From Cycas panzhihuaensis (taxonomy: Eukaryota; Cycadophyta), in NCBI GenBank assembly GCA_023213395.1, contig CM041465.1, positions 247,511,741 to 247,575,740 on the forward strand: 64,000 nucleotides of DNA. The letters run 5' to 3'. The position numbers and the translations under genes were made by a program. The notes under the pieces are model-generated. The model searched no databases. It saw only the letters and a program-made list of their open reading frames with translations, and was not told the DNA's origin. Shown in pieces: positions 10,304 to 20,776 of this stretch (positions are counted from its first letter, which is position 1; the number at the start of each line of letters is the position of its first letter).

Positions 10304-11475
10304 TTGTGACCGTGGCATTCTTTAATTGTTGGAAAGCCTTTCTGGTTCGATTGTGCCAAGTGAGTGCTTTCGTTTTTGTGAGATTGGTCAAGGGTAGCTT
10401 GCATATCCTTTAATGAAACGTCGCAGGAATCCAACTGCTCCTAGGAAATTTTTGACTGTGGTGATGTTGTTTAGTGCATGCCAGTTTATGATGGTTTGGA
10501 CCTTTTTGGGATCCCCCTTGATTCCATCTTGGGTGATGATATGCCTTAAGTATTCTAGCTCTCTTTGTCAAAAGTGCATTTGGACTCATTTGTGAAAAAT
10601 TGGTTCTCTTCCAAGACTTGCAATACTTGCCATAGATGATCTAAGTGCTCATCCCAAATTCAACTATAACTTATAATGTCATCAAAGAATACCAAGAAGA
10701 ATTTCTTGATGAATGGTTTACATATTATGTTCATGGCGCACTAGAATATTATTGGTCTATTTGTTAGTCCAAATGGCATCATGCAAAACTCAAACAAGCC
10801 CTCATATGTTCAGAAGGCTTATTTTGTACACATCCTCAACTTTGATGTAGATTTGATAGTAACTTGAGCGGAGATTAGTCTTGGAGAAAAACTTGGCACT
10901 ATGTAGCTCATTTAATAGATCGTCAATATGTGGTATTAGGTATCTAATTTTTTATTGTGAACTTATTAAGAGCATGGTAGATGACACATATCTGATACAA
11001 TCCATCCTTTTTCTTAATCAAAATAACTGGAGATGCAAAAGGACTCAAATTGCGCACAATGTTTTATTACTATAGCAAATACTTGGTGACTTGTTCTATT
11101 TCATTCTTCAAGTGGTATGGACATTTGTAAGGTCGAATGTTTACAAGTGTAGCCCTTGGTCCTAAGTATGTTGCATGTTCATTGTCATGATGTGGGGTTA
11201 GCCCTTTTGGAATGTCTTCAAAGACCCTATTGTGCTGGTCTATGATAACTTGTACTTCGAAAGGGACATCTTGTACTGAGACCTTATAATAGGACGTGAG
11301 ATATGCTGAGGGATTTTTCTTCAACAATTTTTTGATGTAGTGAGATGAGAGTAATTAGGACAATGGTGTGGGTGGTCCTTGTAGCTTTTATATGTGTCCT
11401 TTCTAGAAGAAACTCGTGAAATGTGTTCTATAATTGGTGACTATATTTCCCAACCCTTGGAGCTATTGTATGCCT
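10304..11475 (-). pseudogene. Ty3/gypsy protease end / RT / RNase H start, decayed
   Basis: Minus-strand reading from 11475: GNIVTN.RTHFM (end of protease region), KKNPSAYLTSYYKVSVQDVPFEVQ, FEDIPKGLTP, NIRPYKCPYHLKNEIEQ (RT N-terminus). It then continues with stops through IDDLLNELHSAKFFSK.DLRS-type RT motif and, near 10391, TKTKALTWHNRTRKAFQQLK (RT/RNase H connection). The 11327-11070 frame is closely related to the same region of gypsy G at 43320-43100, so this is another, more decayed, copy of that family. It is cut on the right by the copia LTR at 11476. Confidence 0.75.
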
Positions 11476-11899
11476 TGTTAGTGCCTCTATGTTTCATCTT
11501 TAAGTTGTACTATTTATGCACTTTGTACTTAATGTCTAATGTGCATTTTTTCTAGTGATGTAAAGTTATGTTGTAACTTAAAGGTCAAAGACCCCTTTCC
11601 CCCTCTTTAAATGGTCATATGTAAGTATGTAGTAATCCATGCATGCTCAACACTCGTTGAACATGCAAAGACCCTAAGGGGAACTCTCTTATCTATATAA
11701 TGGGACCATTATCTCTTGTATAACATATAGTGGGAGATGAGTGTATTGTTAAGTTGCTACTTCATTACTAAAGATATTGGAGTGTAGAACATTTCTACCT
11801 CCTCAAAATAGTGTGCTTAATGTGCAAGTGTGATATTTCTCTTATAACTTTGCTCATCTATGTTTCCCTCCTTTTCCCCAACTAGATTCATTTTCAACA
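11476..11899 (+). mobile_element. copia LTR, family 'TGTTAAACC', diverged copy 2
   Basis: TGTTAGTGCCTC to TTTTCAACA, followed by a primer site with one change (TGGTATCAAAGC at 11902-11913). It keeps the landmarks of the family: CTAGTGAT..AAGTTATGTTGTAACTTAAAGGTCAAAGACCCC, a diverged dyad at 11640-11667, a TATATAATGGGACC box and the TTGGTATC junction. It is clearly older than the copies at 45640 and 60312. Confidence 0.75.
11640..11667. promoter_or_regulatory. U3 dyad, diverged version
   Basis: TGCATGCTCAAC, spacer ACTC, GTTGAACATGCA: 11 of 12 positions pair. The sequence differs from both other arm types while the pairing is largely kept. Confidence 0.55.
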
Positions 11900-11913
11900 T
11901 TTGGTATCAAAGC

Positions 11914-12785
11914 TAGTTATTGGGTTTTGTTAAAGGAGAGATGTTTTTCCTCTTTGCTGATGGCTTTTGCCAATCAAAGGCAATTCGAAGGAGGAATTTT
12001 TTTAGTTGGTCAAAAGTTTAAAAGTTATTTTTTTGAATTTTTTTAAAAGCCTATTTATTTCAAATATTTGAAAAAAATCTTAGTTTTATTTTATGAGCAC
12101 TCTTTTATTGAGACTAACATCAGTTTTATTGGAGCACCAATATGTTTTTTGAATATTTTTTTTTATTCAAAAGAAAAAAATTTCTCTCTGTCTGTTGTTG
12201 GCTGCTTGCAAGGCTGTGAAGGAAAAAAAAAAAAAAAGAAACTTTTGGATTGTGAGCAATCCCTTCGATTATTGTTTGTTCGTGGTCTCTGTTGGGAATA
12301 ATCCATTAGCTTGACTCTGTTTGGTGATTGCTCATATTTCATGACTGCTCACATTGCTTGGGCATTATGCTCACTGCTCATTGTTGGGGTTGCTCTCACT
12401 GTTACTCTGTTTGGTGTATAAATTGTTGGGCATCTCTTATTTTCATTGGGTGTTTGGCTTTGCTGGGTGTCTTTATTGAGCACTAAAAAACTATGGCTTT
12501 GTTGGCCATTGGCTATTTGCTCATAATTGTCTGCTATTGGCATGGCTCTTGTTTCATCCACCCACAGCTCGTTGTCCCATCATTGGCACCTCCTGTTTAC
12601 CTCTGTTTTGGCCCCCTCTCACTATTGGTGACCTTGAACTATCATGTGGGTGGATTCCCGAACTTGCAAATAAGAATTCAATGGAAGAAATTAATGAAAA
12701 ACTTGCAAAAATCGAATTCTATGTTGCGTGGCTGCCGCCACATTCATCCATGAAAAAATATCTTGTTTTTCAAGCTAAGTATTGT
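11914..12785 (+). mobile_element. copia leader with GCTCA/TTGG-type repeat, truncated
   Basis: This is the leader downstream of the LTR at 11476. From about 12310 to 12560 short words (TGCTCA, CACTGCTCA, TTGTTGGG, GGCATTGGCTA) recur irregularly, another leader minisatellite in the same slot as those at 6836, 16561 and 40160. No gag motif is recognised before the sequence is cut near 12785. Confidence 0.5.
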
Positions 12786-13348
12786 TGAGTTGAGCATTCA
12801 ACTCTAACATCAAATGATGAAGGTGGTATGTGCTCCAATACCACAAGACAATCTAGGATCTCTTGGAGAGGGTGTGTGTTAAGAGATCAAGATGATTAAC
12901 ATCACATCAATAGCACTATGAGGATAAGCAAATAAGCCAACATAAACTCAACCATATGAAGACAATGGAAATGGAGGAGTAAGAATTGCTTGTTACGAAA
13001 TTACACCTTATGCATATCTGAAATACACATAAATAGCGAAAATATGGTAGAGATAGATAGCGAAAAATATGGAGAAGAATCTCCATCCTTGATTAACCAA
13101 AAATGAAGTACAAAAGGTCTTTATATAGTATGGTCAAGACCCTCACACTGTGGCCGACATCATAAGGAGTAAATAGCTCTATAATAAAATTGTCTTTAGT
13201 GGTACAATAAACATTTACATCATGTTATAATTTATTCTAGCCGACCTGCATACATTCCAGCTGACTTCCATATAGGTTGGAATGCTCACATTTAACTCGT
13301 GTTTTCTTGTAGGTCGACCTACAGATAAACGCATTATTATTTCTAACA
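12786..13348 (-). mobile_element. copia-like 3' LTR relic
   Basis: The right end TTCTAACA (minus start TGTTAGAAAT) is followed by CCCTCTCTTAATG, the complement of a purine tract, i.e. a 3' LTR with its PPT. The left end is not sharp. The interior contains AT-rich promoter-like TTTATATAG near 13120. Confidence 0.45.
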
Positions 13349-14559
13349 CCCTCTCTTAATGTTTTATCTATTCTAAGCCAAACTAATCCCAAATGGTTAA
13401 GGCACTATTGGGGTCAAATTCAGACGTGCAAGCCATTTTCATGGAGTGAGTTGGCTCGTTGGGGTTCATCCGAAGCTAGTTGGTGGACTATGTCACTGTT
13501 TGACGGCAACTGAACATGTTCTGATGGAGACTTAGCAATGGTAAGGACAATCAAAGTGCCATACAAGTAAGTTCACCCTTTTCTTAACAAAGCACCAGAA
13601 AAATTGATATAAAAATAACCATTTTATGTTAACAAAGTCATATATCTTACCTGAGGATGAGATTGGAGCCTGTAAAGGTGGTTTTCTGTCTTGAATAAGA
13701 GTGTTGGTTAGTATTGATTGTTGTGCGTTCTATTTGTTGATGAGTATGGCTATGTATTGATGGTGGGCGACTTTGTGTAAGTGTGCGGCCCCCTATTTGC
13801 AACCAGAAGTGAAAATAGTGGTTGGGATATGATCAAATCTCATCTTATGTGTTTGTTGCTCTACATAGGTTGGTTCTTACCAGTCGTAAGACATCTTGAA
13901 GTGTGATTGATACTCGGTCAACCTGTGTTGGTCATGTGGTAGCCGCACCACATAAAAAGACTTCGGGAGATATTTGAGATATCAAACGACCTTTATTTGA
14001 TATATTTTACATATCTAAACCTTAGTCGATGGAAATAAACATGTATTAATTGTTTTTTAACATGTTGTGTTGAGATGTAAGGCATGCGACCTTTGTGAAT
14101 AACCATAACCCTTAAGAATATGCCTTTTGGCATATTCCACATAAAAGTGACATTATAAAAGCCTTTTATACCATTGATCATTCATGTTATTCACTTGTGA
14201 AGCCTTGTGAAGTCTTTTGAGAGCATTTTTGAGCCATTTATCGATTGGATTTGACTTGGAGGACCGCACACCTAGCAGAGTGATATAGTCTCTTCTATTT
14301 GGAGTATATTCTAAGGCATCATAAGTCGTTTTTGAGCCTTTATTGAGTATTTTGGGAACAAATTTGAAGCATGTTGGTGAGGGGTGGACAGTTGGTGGGC
14401 AGTTTTGGCTTGCATAACCGTTGTACAGTGTGCCCCAGTGAGTGTGCTTGAGAAGGAGGGGATCGCAGTGACGTTGGTATTGTTTGGAAGACTATATGTC
14501 TAGTAGTCTAGTGATATTAACTCATTATTTAAAGCCTGTTTGACGAGGTGGATCGCGTG
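13349..14559. other. unassigned; includes upstream part of element H
   Basis: No coding motif is seen before the H gag start. A short hairpin (AATATGCC, TTTT, GGCATATT) lies near 14120-14139 and a TATAAAAG box near 14155. The 5' LTR of H should lie here if intact, but nothing resembling the LTR at 31988-32334 could be matched, so the 5' end is lost or belongs to a different LTR. Confidence 0.35.
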
Positions 14560-15201
14560 ATGCCCAAAGTTATCTTTAATGGCAACAACTTTGGCGAGTG
14601 GAAGGCTAACATGGAGTTAATACTGATGGGGAATCAACTCTAGATGATAACTAAGGGAAAAGTGGATGAGATCCTGCTTGACCATAAAGAACGTGTATGA
14701 CTTCAGGAGAAGCAATTTATGGTTGTTGGATTGTTGAAACTGTCACTGACACCATAGCAGAGGGCATTGGTTCATAACCTTGATCAGTTAGACAAAATTT
14801 GGGCAAAGTTGTGTGAAATATTTGAGAAGAAGAAGACGAATAGACGTCTAGCTTTAATGTTGGAGCTTCTTAATTCTATAGTAGAAGATGAGACCAACAT
14901 AAGTGCTAACCTGAATAAAGTCACTGACTTGAAGAACAAGCTAGAAGACTTGAAGGCAAATTTGATTGATGATGCGCTTTTGTTTGTCATATTCATGTCA
15001 AAGATGCTAGTTGCTTTTGCCACTTTCTAGACCATTTATGGTAGACATGAGGTGATGGAGGCAGAAACACTTGATGGCATAAAGAATCTTATTCTAGCAG
15101 AGGATGCCAAATTTAAACATCATGGGATGCTTGGAGGTTTTGAGTCAAGTCAGGCCTTAGTCATGAAGATGCAGAGGAGAGAGGTCGTTTAAGAGGAGAA
15201 G
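14560..15201 (+). pseudogene. element H copia gag, first part
   Basis: The frame begins ATGCCCAAAGTTATC and reads MPKVIFNGNNFGEWKANMELIL, then, past stops, LDQLDKIWAKLCEIFEKKK, LELLNSIVEDETNISANLN and LKANLIDDALLFVIF. This is the UBN2/retrotrans_gag-type capsid of Tnt1-like copia elements. In-frame TAG codons show decay. The frame is interrupted at 15201 by the three-LTR insertion and resumes at 19568, where the target duplication AGAAG is repeated. Confidence 0.75.
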
Positions 15202-15754
15202 TGTGAAAAGAGGCTAGATGGCCTCAACAGTCCCTAGATCTAGAAACTAGCATCACTCTAGTTCTAGTTGCAGAAATATAAACAAGTATAATAAACTCAA
15301 GGCAAAGAGAAAGCAAAGAGACAAAACTTGAATGAAGGAGCAAGAGAAAATGATACCCAATATGTGGAGTTGGAATTGGTCCAACCTCCCAAGAAGAAAC
15401 AATTTGATTAGCAAACTGATAGCATAACAATACAGCTCCAACTCTTGTGTGAGACAATGAGGAGAGCTCTCATTATATGGAGTGAAATGAGAGACCTAAG
15501 GCCTTGGATGTTTGACAAGTGTCAAACATTCGAGATACATGCCTTGCATGTTGGACATGTGTCCTTTTGGGCTCTCATGTGAGCAAAAGTGCATGAGGGT
15601 CCATTTGACCCTTTAGTGACAACGTTGTGTCACTAGAAAGAATGTGGGTGTGCACTTTATCACTTAAGTGATAAGTCACCCCTAAAGTAAAAAGTGCATA
15701 TATTACATGAAACTAAAAGTACATTAACTTAACATTTAAACATAAGGTTTAACA
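15202..15754 (-). repeat. LTR 1 of tandem copia
   Basis: Ends TGTGAAAAG / GTTTAACA. It holds the U3 dyad at 15504-15533 (TTGGATGTTTGACA, AG, TGTCAAACATTCGA) and the TATCACTTAAGTGATA palindrome near 15658. Confidence 0.9.
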
Positions 15755-16560
15755 CCCCCATCGCTTACAATGTTAAGCCGGACACCAAGACCATCTCGAA
15801 TTTTACAAACTTGTCTCTACCAAGAGGCTTGGTAAAGATGTCTGCATGCTGCTCCTCAGAGGTCTGTCTTTGGAGGTTGATCTCACCATTCAACATGTTC
15901 TCTCGATGAAGTGATGGTGAACCTCGATGTGTTTTGTCCGCGCATGAAAGATGGATTCTTAGCTAACATGAGCACACTTTGATTGTCGCAATGTATCTTG
16001 GTGGGGTGACTCGCTCAAGTCCAAGTTCCCAAGTCAGAGTCGTGGCTAGATAGCCTCACAAGTCGCTACCGACCGACTTTGTACTGCCCGGTGGAGGACA
16101 AGGTAACATTGGGTTGCTTCTTGCAACTCCACGAAACAATTTGAACCAAGGGACAAACAAGATCCCGAGGTTGATCTCCGCTATCTTGGCAACTCGCCTA
16201 ATCGAATTTGAGAACCCTTCCGAGTGAAGTTCTCATTATGTGCATCCTCAAGGCCATCTTTGTAATGTGCCGTTGGTGTACTTGAGTATGCGATTGGCTG
16301 CATTCCAGGTATGTCGATTGGGTTGAGACATGTAACGTGAGCAAATCCCAACAGCAAATGAAATATCCGGTCGAGTGTTGGTGAGATAAATGAGACTCCC
16401 AATCAACTGCCGGTAAAGTGTGGGATCTGCCAGTGCAGCTTCCTCATTGAGAGTAAGCTTAGATCCATTCTCCATAGGTGTAGGTGCTGGTTTGCAGTCG
16501 TGCATCCTGAACCGCTGCAAAATGTCCCAAGAATATTTTGCTTGGGAGATGAAGATATAG
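15755..16560 (-). pseudogene. copia RT tail and RNase H (tandem unit 1)
   Basis: Minus reading from 16560: GYIFISQAKYSWDILQRFRMHDCKPAPTP, LNEEAALADPTLYRQLIGSLIYLTNTRPDISFAVG, then RNase H fragments (ILKYTNGTLQ, and toward 15790 the DIFTKPLGRDKF-type end) broken by frameshifts. It is closely related to element A at 59480-60285. The frameshifts concentrate at CAG/CTG words when compared with unit 2. Confidence 0.75.
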
Positions 16561-16838
16561 CCTGGCTGAAATTTGAAAGCAAAGTTTGGACTGTGAGGAC
16601 AGCTGGATGAAAAGGACAGCTGGTTGAAATTTGAAAGCAAAGTCTGGACTGTGAGGACAGCTGGATGAAGAGGACAGCTGGCTGAAATTTGAAAAGCAAA
16701 GTCTGGACTGTGAGGACAGCTGGCTGAAATTTGAAAGCAAAGTCTGGACTGTGAGGACAGCTGGATGAAGAGACGGTGGTGAAATTAGAAACAAAGTCTG
16801 GACTATGAGGACGGTGGATGAAGAGGACGGTGGCTAAA
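16561..16838. repeat. leader minisatellite of tandem unit 1
   Basis: Alternating modules of about 41 and 17 bp built on GGACAGCTGGCTGAAATTTG, AAAGCAAAGTCTGGACTGTG and GGACAGCTGGATGAA, four to five rounds, lie directly against the truncated RT. Frames through it (LSSQSRLCFQIS-type peptides) are artefacts of the repeat. Confidence 0.85.
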
Positions 16839-17097
16839 ATTTAGCGCTTTGATTGAGGAATGTGAGGCCCACAATGGGCCGCCAGAACTAGAAAAAAGCA
16901 ATGACCTTCTTCTCCACTTGTGCCTTTTAAAAAAGCTCCAAAAGTGCTTGATCCTGCAAAAACCTTCAAACAAACCTTGGATCGCCTTGAGTCGAAGGTT
17001 GTCACCAAGGGTTTGTTCCTTTCTTCAAAGAACTCCTTGAGGTACCAAAAAAGCGATGAAACGGAGGAGCTAGTCTCCTCTTGCTCACGATACCAAA
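16839..17097 (-). mobile_element. leader and degraded primer site of tandem unit 1
   Basis: This is the leader between minisatellite and LTR 2. The primer-site complement at 17084-17095 reads CTCACGATACCA in place of GCTCTGATACCA, so priming from unit 1 would be impaired if the sequence is right. Confidence 0.65.
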
Positions 17098-17652
17098 TGT
17101 GAAAAGAGGCTAGATGGCCTCAATAGGTCCCTAGATCTAGAAACTAGCATCACTCTAGTTCTAGTTGCGTAAATATAAACAAGTATAATAAACTCAAGGC
17201 AAAGAGAAAGCAAAGAGACAAAACTTGAATGAAGGAGCAAGAGAAAATGATACCCAATATGTGGAGTTGGAATTGGTCCAACCTCCCAAGAAGAAAGCAG
17301 TTTGATTAGCAAGCGATAGCATAACTGTCTGACTCCAACTCTTGTGTGAGACAATGAGGAGAGCTCTCATTATATGGAGTGAAATGAGAGACCTAAGGCC
17401 TTGGATGTTTGACAAGTGTCAAACATTCGAGATACATGCCTTGCATGTTGGACATGTGTCCTTTTGGGCTCTCATGTGAGCAAAAGTGCATGAGGGTCCA
17501 TTTGACCCTTTAGTGACAACGTTGTGTCACTAGAAAGAATGTGGGTGTGCACTTTATCACTTAAGTGATAAGTCACCCCTAAAGTAAAAAGTGCATATAT
17601 TACATGAAAAATAAAAGTACATTAACTTAACATTTAAACATAAGGTTTAACA
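17098..17652 (-). repeat. LTR 2 (shared central LTR) of tandem copia
   Basis: It serves as the 5' LTR of unit 1 and the 3' LTR of unit 2. It is followed by CCCCCCCTTACTG (PPT complement) of unit 2 at 17653. Confidence 0.9.
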
Positions 17653-18473
17653 CCCCCCCTTACTGTTTACAATGTTAAGTCGAACACCAAGACCATCTCT
17701 GAATTTTACAAACTTGTCTCTACCAAGAGGCTTGGTAAAGATGTCTGCTGTCTGCTCCTCTGTAGAGTGCATCTTTGGAGGTTGATCTCACCATTCTGAA
17801 CATGTTCTCTGATGAAGTGATGGTGAACCTCGATGTGTTTTGTCCGCGCATGAAAGACTGGATTCTTAGCTAACATGAGCACACTTTGATTGTCGCAATG
17901 TATCTTGGTGGGGTGACCCTGCTCAAGTCCAAGTTCCCCAAGAATCCGTCGTAGCTAGATAGCCTCACAAGGCTGGCGATTGCGACTTTGTACTACTGCC
18001 GGTGGAGGACAAGGTAACATTGGGTTGCTTCTTGCAACTCCACGAAACAATCACGAACCAAGGGAAAAAGATCCGAGGTTGATCTCCTGCTATCTTGGCA
18101 ACCTGCCCAATCAGAATTTGAGAACCCTTCTAGAGTGAAGTTCTCATTATGTGCATCCTCAAGGCCATGCTGTAATGTGCCTTTGATGTACTTAAGTATG
18201 CGTTTTGCATTCAGTGTGTATCGATTGGGTTGAGACATGTAACGTGAGCAAATCCCAACGACAAATGAAATATCCTACGGTAGAGTGTTGTTGAGATAAA
18301 TGAGACTCCCAATCAAGCGCCAAGAAAGTGTGGGATCTGGGTGCGACTTCCTCATTGAGAGTAAGCTTAGATCCATTCTCCATAGGTGTAGGTGCGGTTT
18401 GCAATCGTGCATCCTAAACCCGCAAAATGTCCCAAGAATATTTTGCTTGGGAGATGAAGATATAGCCCGCTGA
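17653..18473 (-). pseudogene. copia RT tail and RNase H (tandem unit 2)
   Basis: Same content as unit 1: ISQAKYSWDILRV, LWRMDLSLLSMRK/LNEE region and RNase H fragments (RILKYIKGTLQHGLEDAHNENF, SNSDWAGCQDSRRSTSD). Several frame breaks lie at different places from unit 1, so the two units decayed, or were mis-sequenced, independently. Confidence 0.75.
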
Positions 18474-18742
18474 AATTTGAAAGCAAAGTCTGGGTGTGAG
18501 GACGGTGGATGAAAAGACAATGGTTGAAATTTGAAAGCAAAGTCTGGACTGTGAGGACAGCTGGATGAAGAGGACAGCTGGCTGAAATTTGAAAAGCAAA
18601 GTCTGGACTGTGAGGACAGCTGGCTGAAATTTGAAAGCAAAGTCTGGACTGTGAGGACAGCTGGATGAAGAGGACAGCTGGCTGAAATTAGAAAGCAAAG
18701 TCTGGACTATGAGGACAGCTGGATGAAGAGGACAGCTGGCTA
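18474..18742. repeat. leader minisatellite of tandem unit 2
   Basis: The same modules as 16561-16838 (GGACAGCTGG, CTGAAATTTG, AAAGCAAAGTCTGGACTGTG), in nearly the same number. Confidence 0.85.
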
Positions 18743-18998
18743 AAATTTAGCGCTTTTGATTGAGGAATGTGAGGCCCACAGCTGGCTGCCAGGAACTAGA
18801 AAAAACATCAGCCTTCTTCTCCACTGTGCCTTTTAAAAAAAAGCTCCAAAAGTGCTTGATCCTGCAAAAAAACCTTCAAACAAACCTTGGATCGCCTTCA
18901 GAGTGCGAAGGTTGTCACCAAGGGTTTGTTCCTTTCTTCAAAGAACTCCTTGAGCAATTTGCAAAAAGCAGAGAAACAGAGGGAGCTAGTCTCCTCTT

Positions 18999-19010
18999 GC
19001 TCTGATACCA
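18999..19010 (-). promoter_or_regulatory. primer-binding site of tandem unit 2
   Basis: GCTCTGATACCA on the + strand (TGGTATCAGAGC on the minus strand), intact, 2 bp inside LTR 3. Confidence 0.85.
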
Positions 19011-19012
19011 AA

Positions 19013-19567
19013 TGTGAAAAGAGGCTAGATGGCCTCAACAGTCCCTAGATCTAGAAACTAGCATCACTCTAGTTCTAGTTGCAGAAATATAAACAAGTAT
19101 AATAAACTCAAGGCAAAGAGAAAGCAAAGAGACAAAACTTGAATGAAGGAGCAAGAGAAAATGATACCCAATATGTGGAGTTGGAATTGGTCCAACCTCC
19201 CAAGAAGAAAACAGTTTGATTAGCAAAGCGATAGCATAACAATCTGACTCCAACTCTTGTGTGAGACAATGAGGAGAGCTCTCATTATATGGAGTGAAAT
19301 GAGAGACCTAAGGCCTTGGATGTTTGACAAGTGTCAAACATTCGAGATACATGCCTTGCATGTTGGACATGTGTCCTTTTGGGCTCTCATGTGAGCAAAA
19401 GTGCATGAGGGTCCATTTGACCCTTTAGTGACAACGTTGTGTCACTAGAAAGAATGTGGGTGTGCACTTTATCACTTAAGTGATAAGTCACCCCTAAAGT
19501 AAAAAGTGCATATATTACATGAAAAATAAAAGTACATTAACTTAACATTTAAACATAAGGTTTAACA
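19013..19567 (-). repeat. LTR 3 of tandem copia
   Basis: Outermost 5' LTR in minus orientation. The U3 dyad and palindrome lie at about 19315-19344 and 19468. It is followed by the AGAAG duplication. Confidence 0.9.
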
Positions 19568-20239
19568 AGAAGTTCACACAAATGTCTGGGGAAGAATCTC
19601 GGGAGAAGAAGAAATTCACTGGCAAATATATCTATTACAAGAAGGAAGGCCACAAAGAAAAGAATTGTTGATTCAAGAGATGGGACAAATGCAAAGTTAG
19701 CCAAGATGATAAAGGGAAGAGTGTTGCAACATATTGTGTCAGAGTGTTAGCCTTGTCAGTTGAGTCAAGTCGGGGAGACTATTGGATATTGGACTTTGGA
19801 GTGCAGAAGCACATCTCTTTCTAGAAGCAAAACTTTGATGCATAGAGCGCAGATTATAGTGGTGCTGAGATTATTCTTGGAGATGCTCGCATGTTACCGG
19901 TTGAAGGTGTTGGTGATTTTTCCTTGGCAGGTGGTAAGTTTAATGGGGTCTATTATGTACCCAAGATGCAGTTGAATTTACTTTTAGCCCAAGAAATCTA
20001 CAAACAAGAAATGAAGGTGGAGCTTTATAAAGATAGATGTCTGATTAAGGATCCTAGATAGAATTTCTCTATCATTGCTACTACGGAAGCTAGAGATAAC
20101 TTTTAGGTGTTTGAAAAGTTTCAATTCCAGAAGAAGTCCTATGCTTTTATTGGCAGCGCTGATGATTTCAGTAAGTTATGGCATGATTGCCTGGGTCACC
20201 TTAATTACAGAAGCATCATACGACTAGAAAGGTTGAGAA
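19568..20239 (+). pseudogene. element H copia: nucleocapsid end, protease, integrase N-terminus
   Basis: After the insertion the frame continues REKKKFTGKYIYYKKEGHKEKNC, a CCHC knuckle whose first two Cys are now Tyr. Then comes DYWILDFGVQKHIS (protease active site, normally DSG, here DFG), GDARMLPVEGVGDF, NGVYYVPKMQLNLL and KLWHDCLGHLNYRSI (start of the integrase zinc region). Several stops. It is interrupted at 20239 by element M and resumes at 28606 (duplication GAGAA). Confidence 0.75.
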
Positions 20240-20775
20240 TGAAAGACGTGATGGAGAAGATACAAGTGCCTAAATCTATTGAGATGCTAGATAGGACATC
20301 GAAATATGAAGGACTATACACTTAGATTAATGAAATGATGTAGTACAACACAAAAGATGATAGGGAGGAGTATTGCACTTCAACTCAACCTATCATAAAC
20401 ACAAGCATGAAGGAGAATTCATCTCAACACTTCACATATAAGAGACTCTTATAGCAACATAACTCTAACTCCAAATACTACATGCCAAAACATGAAAATA
20501 GGACTCCTTATAAAGGAGTTTGGATGATCAAGATCTCTCCACATATCACTGATCAAGACTAAAAGACAAATCTGATTAGGACTCTCCTACCTCCAAGGAT
20601 AAGGATAGAGCCCACAAAAGTAGACTTCTCACAAGCACGTGTGAGAAATGTCATTACAAGACAAAAGACAATTTTATAATCAAACAAATGAACACTTTAG
20701 GATAAAGGCCTGAAGTGACAAAAATACTAATACCTAAGGTCAAGACTTAATGCTTAGGAAATGAAGGTTCTAACA
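20240..20775 (-). repeat. 3' LTR of element M (536 bp)
   Basis: It contains an internal segment of about 83 bp (GTTTGGATGATCAAGATC.. to CTACCTCC) that is missing from the 5' LTR. It is followed by the PPT complement CCCCCCCTGAATGG. Confidence 0.9.
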
Positions 20776-20776
20776 C

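Larger units (their letters stand above)
15202..19567 (-). mobile_element. three-LTR tandem non-autonomous copia (LTR-unit-LTR-unit-LTR)
   Basis: Direct LTRs lie at 15202-15754, 17098-17652 and 19013-19567 (553, 555 and 555 bp), all TGTGAAAAG...GTTTAACA in minus orientation. They are separated by two internal units of 1343 and 1360 bp. The whole is flanked by AGAAG at 15197-15201 and 19568-19572, a 5-bp target duplication inside the gag of H. Each unit holds only a primer site, a leader with a minisatellite and the RT tail/RNase H end of a copia polyprotein. Gag, protease, integrase and most of RT are absent. A shared central LTR is the product expected from unequal or ectopic LTR recombination. 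Confidence 0.9.

Noticed and set aside
16403-16794. Ser/Pro/Phe-rich repeated peptides (and 18275-18698)
   Set aside because: Translations of the leader minisatellite in several frames, not proteins.
18999-19010. tRNA gene suggested by GCTCTGATACCA words, seen in many places
   Set aside because: Only the 3'-end complement of initiator tRNA-Met is present, always beside an LTR; no cloverleaf. These are primer-binding sites.
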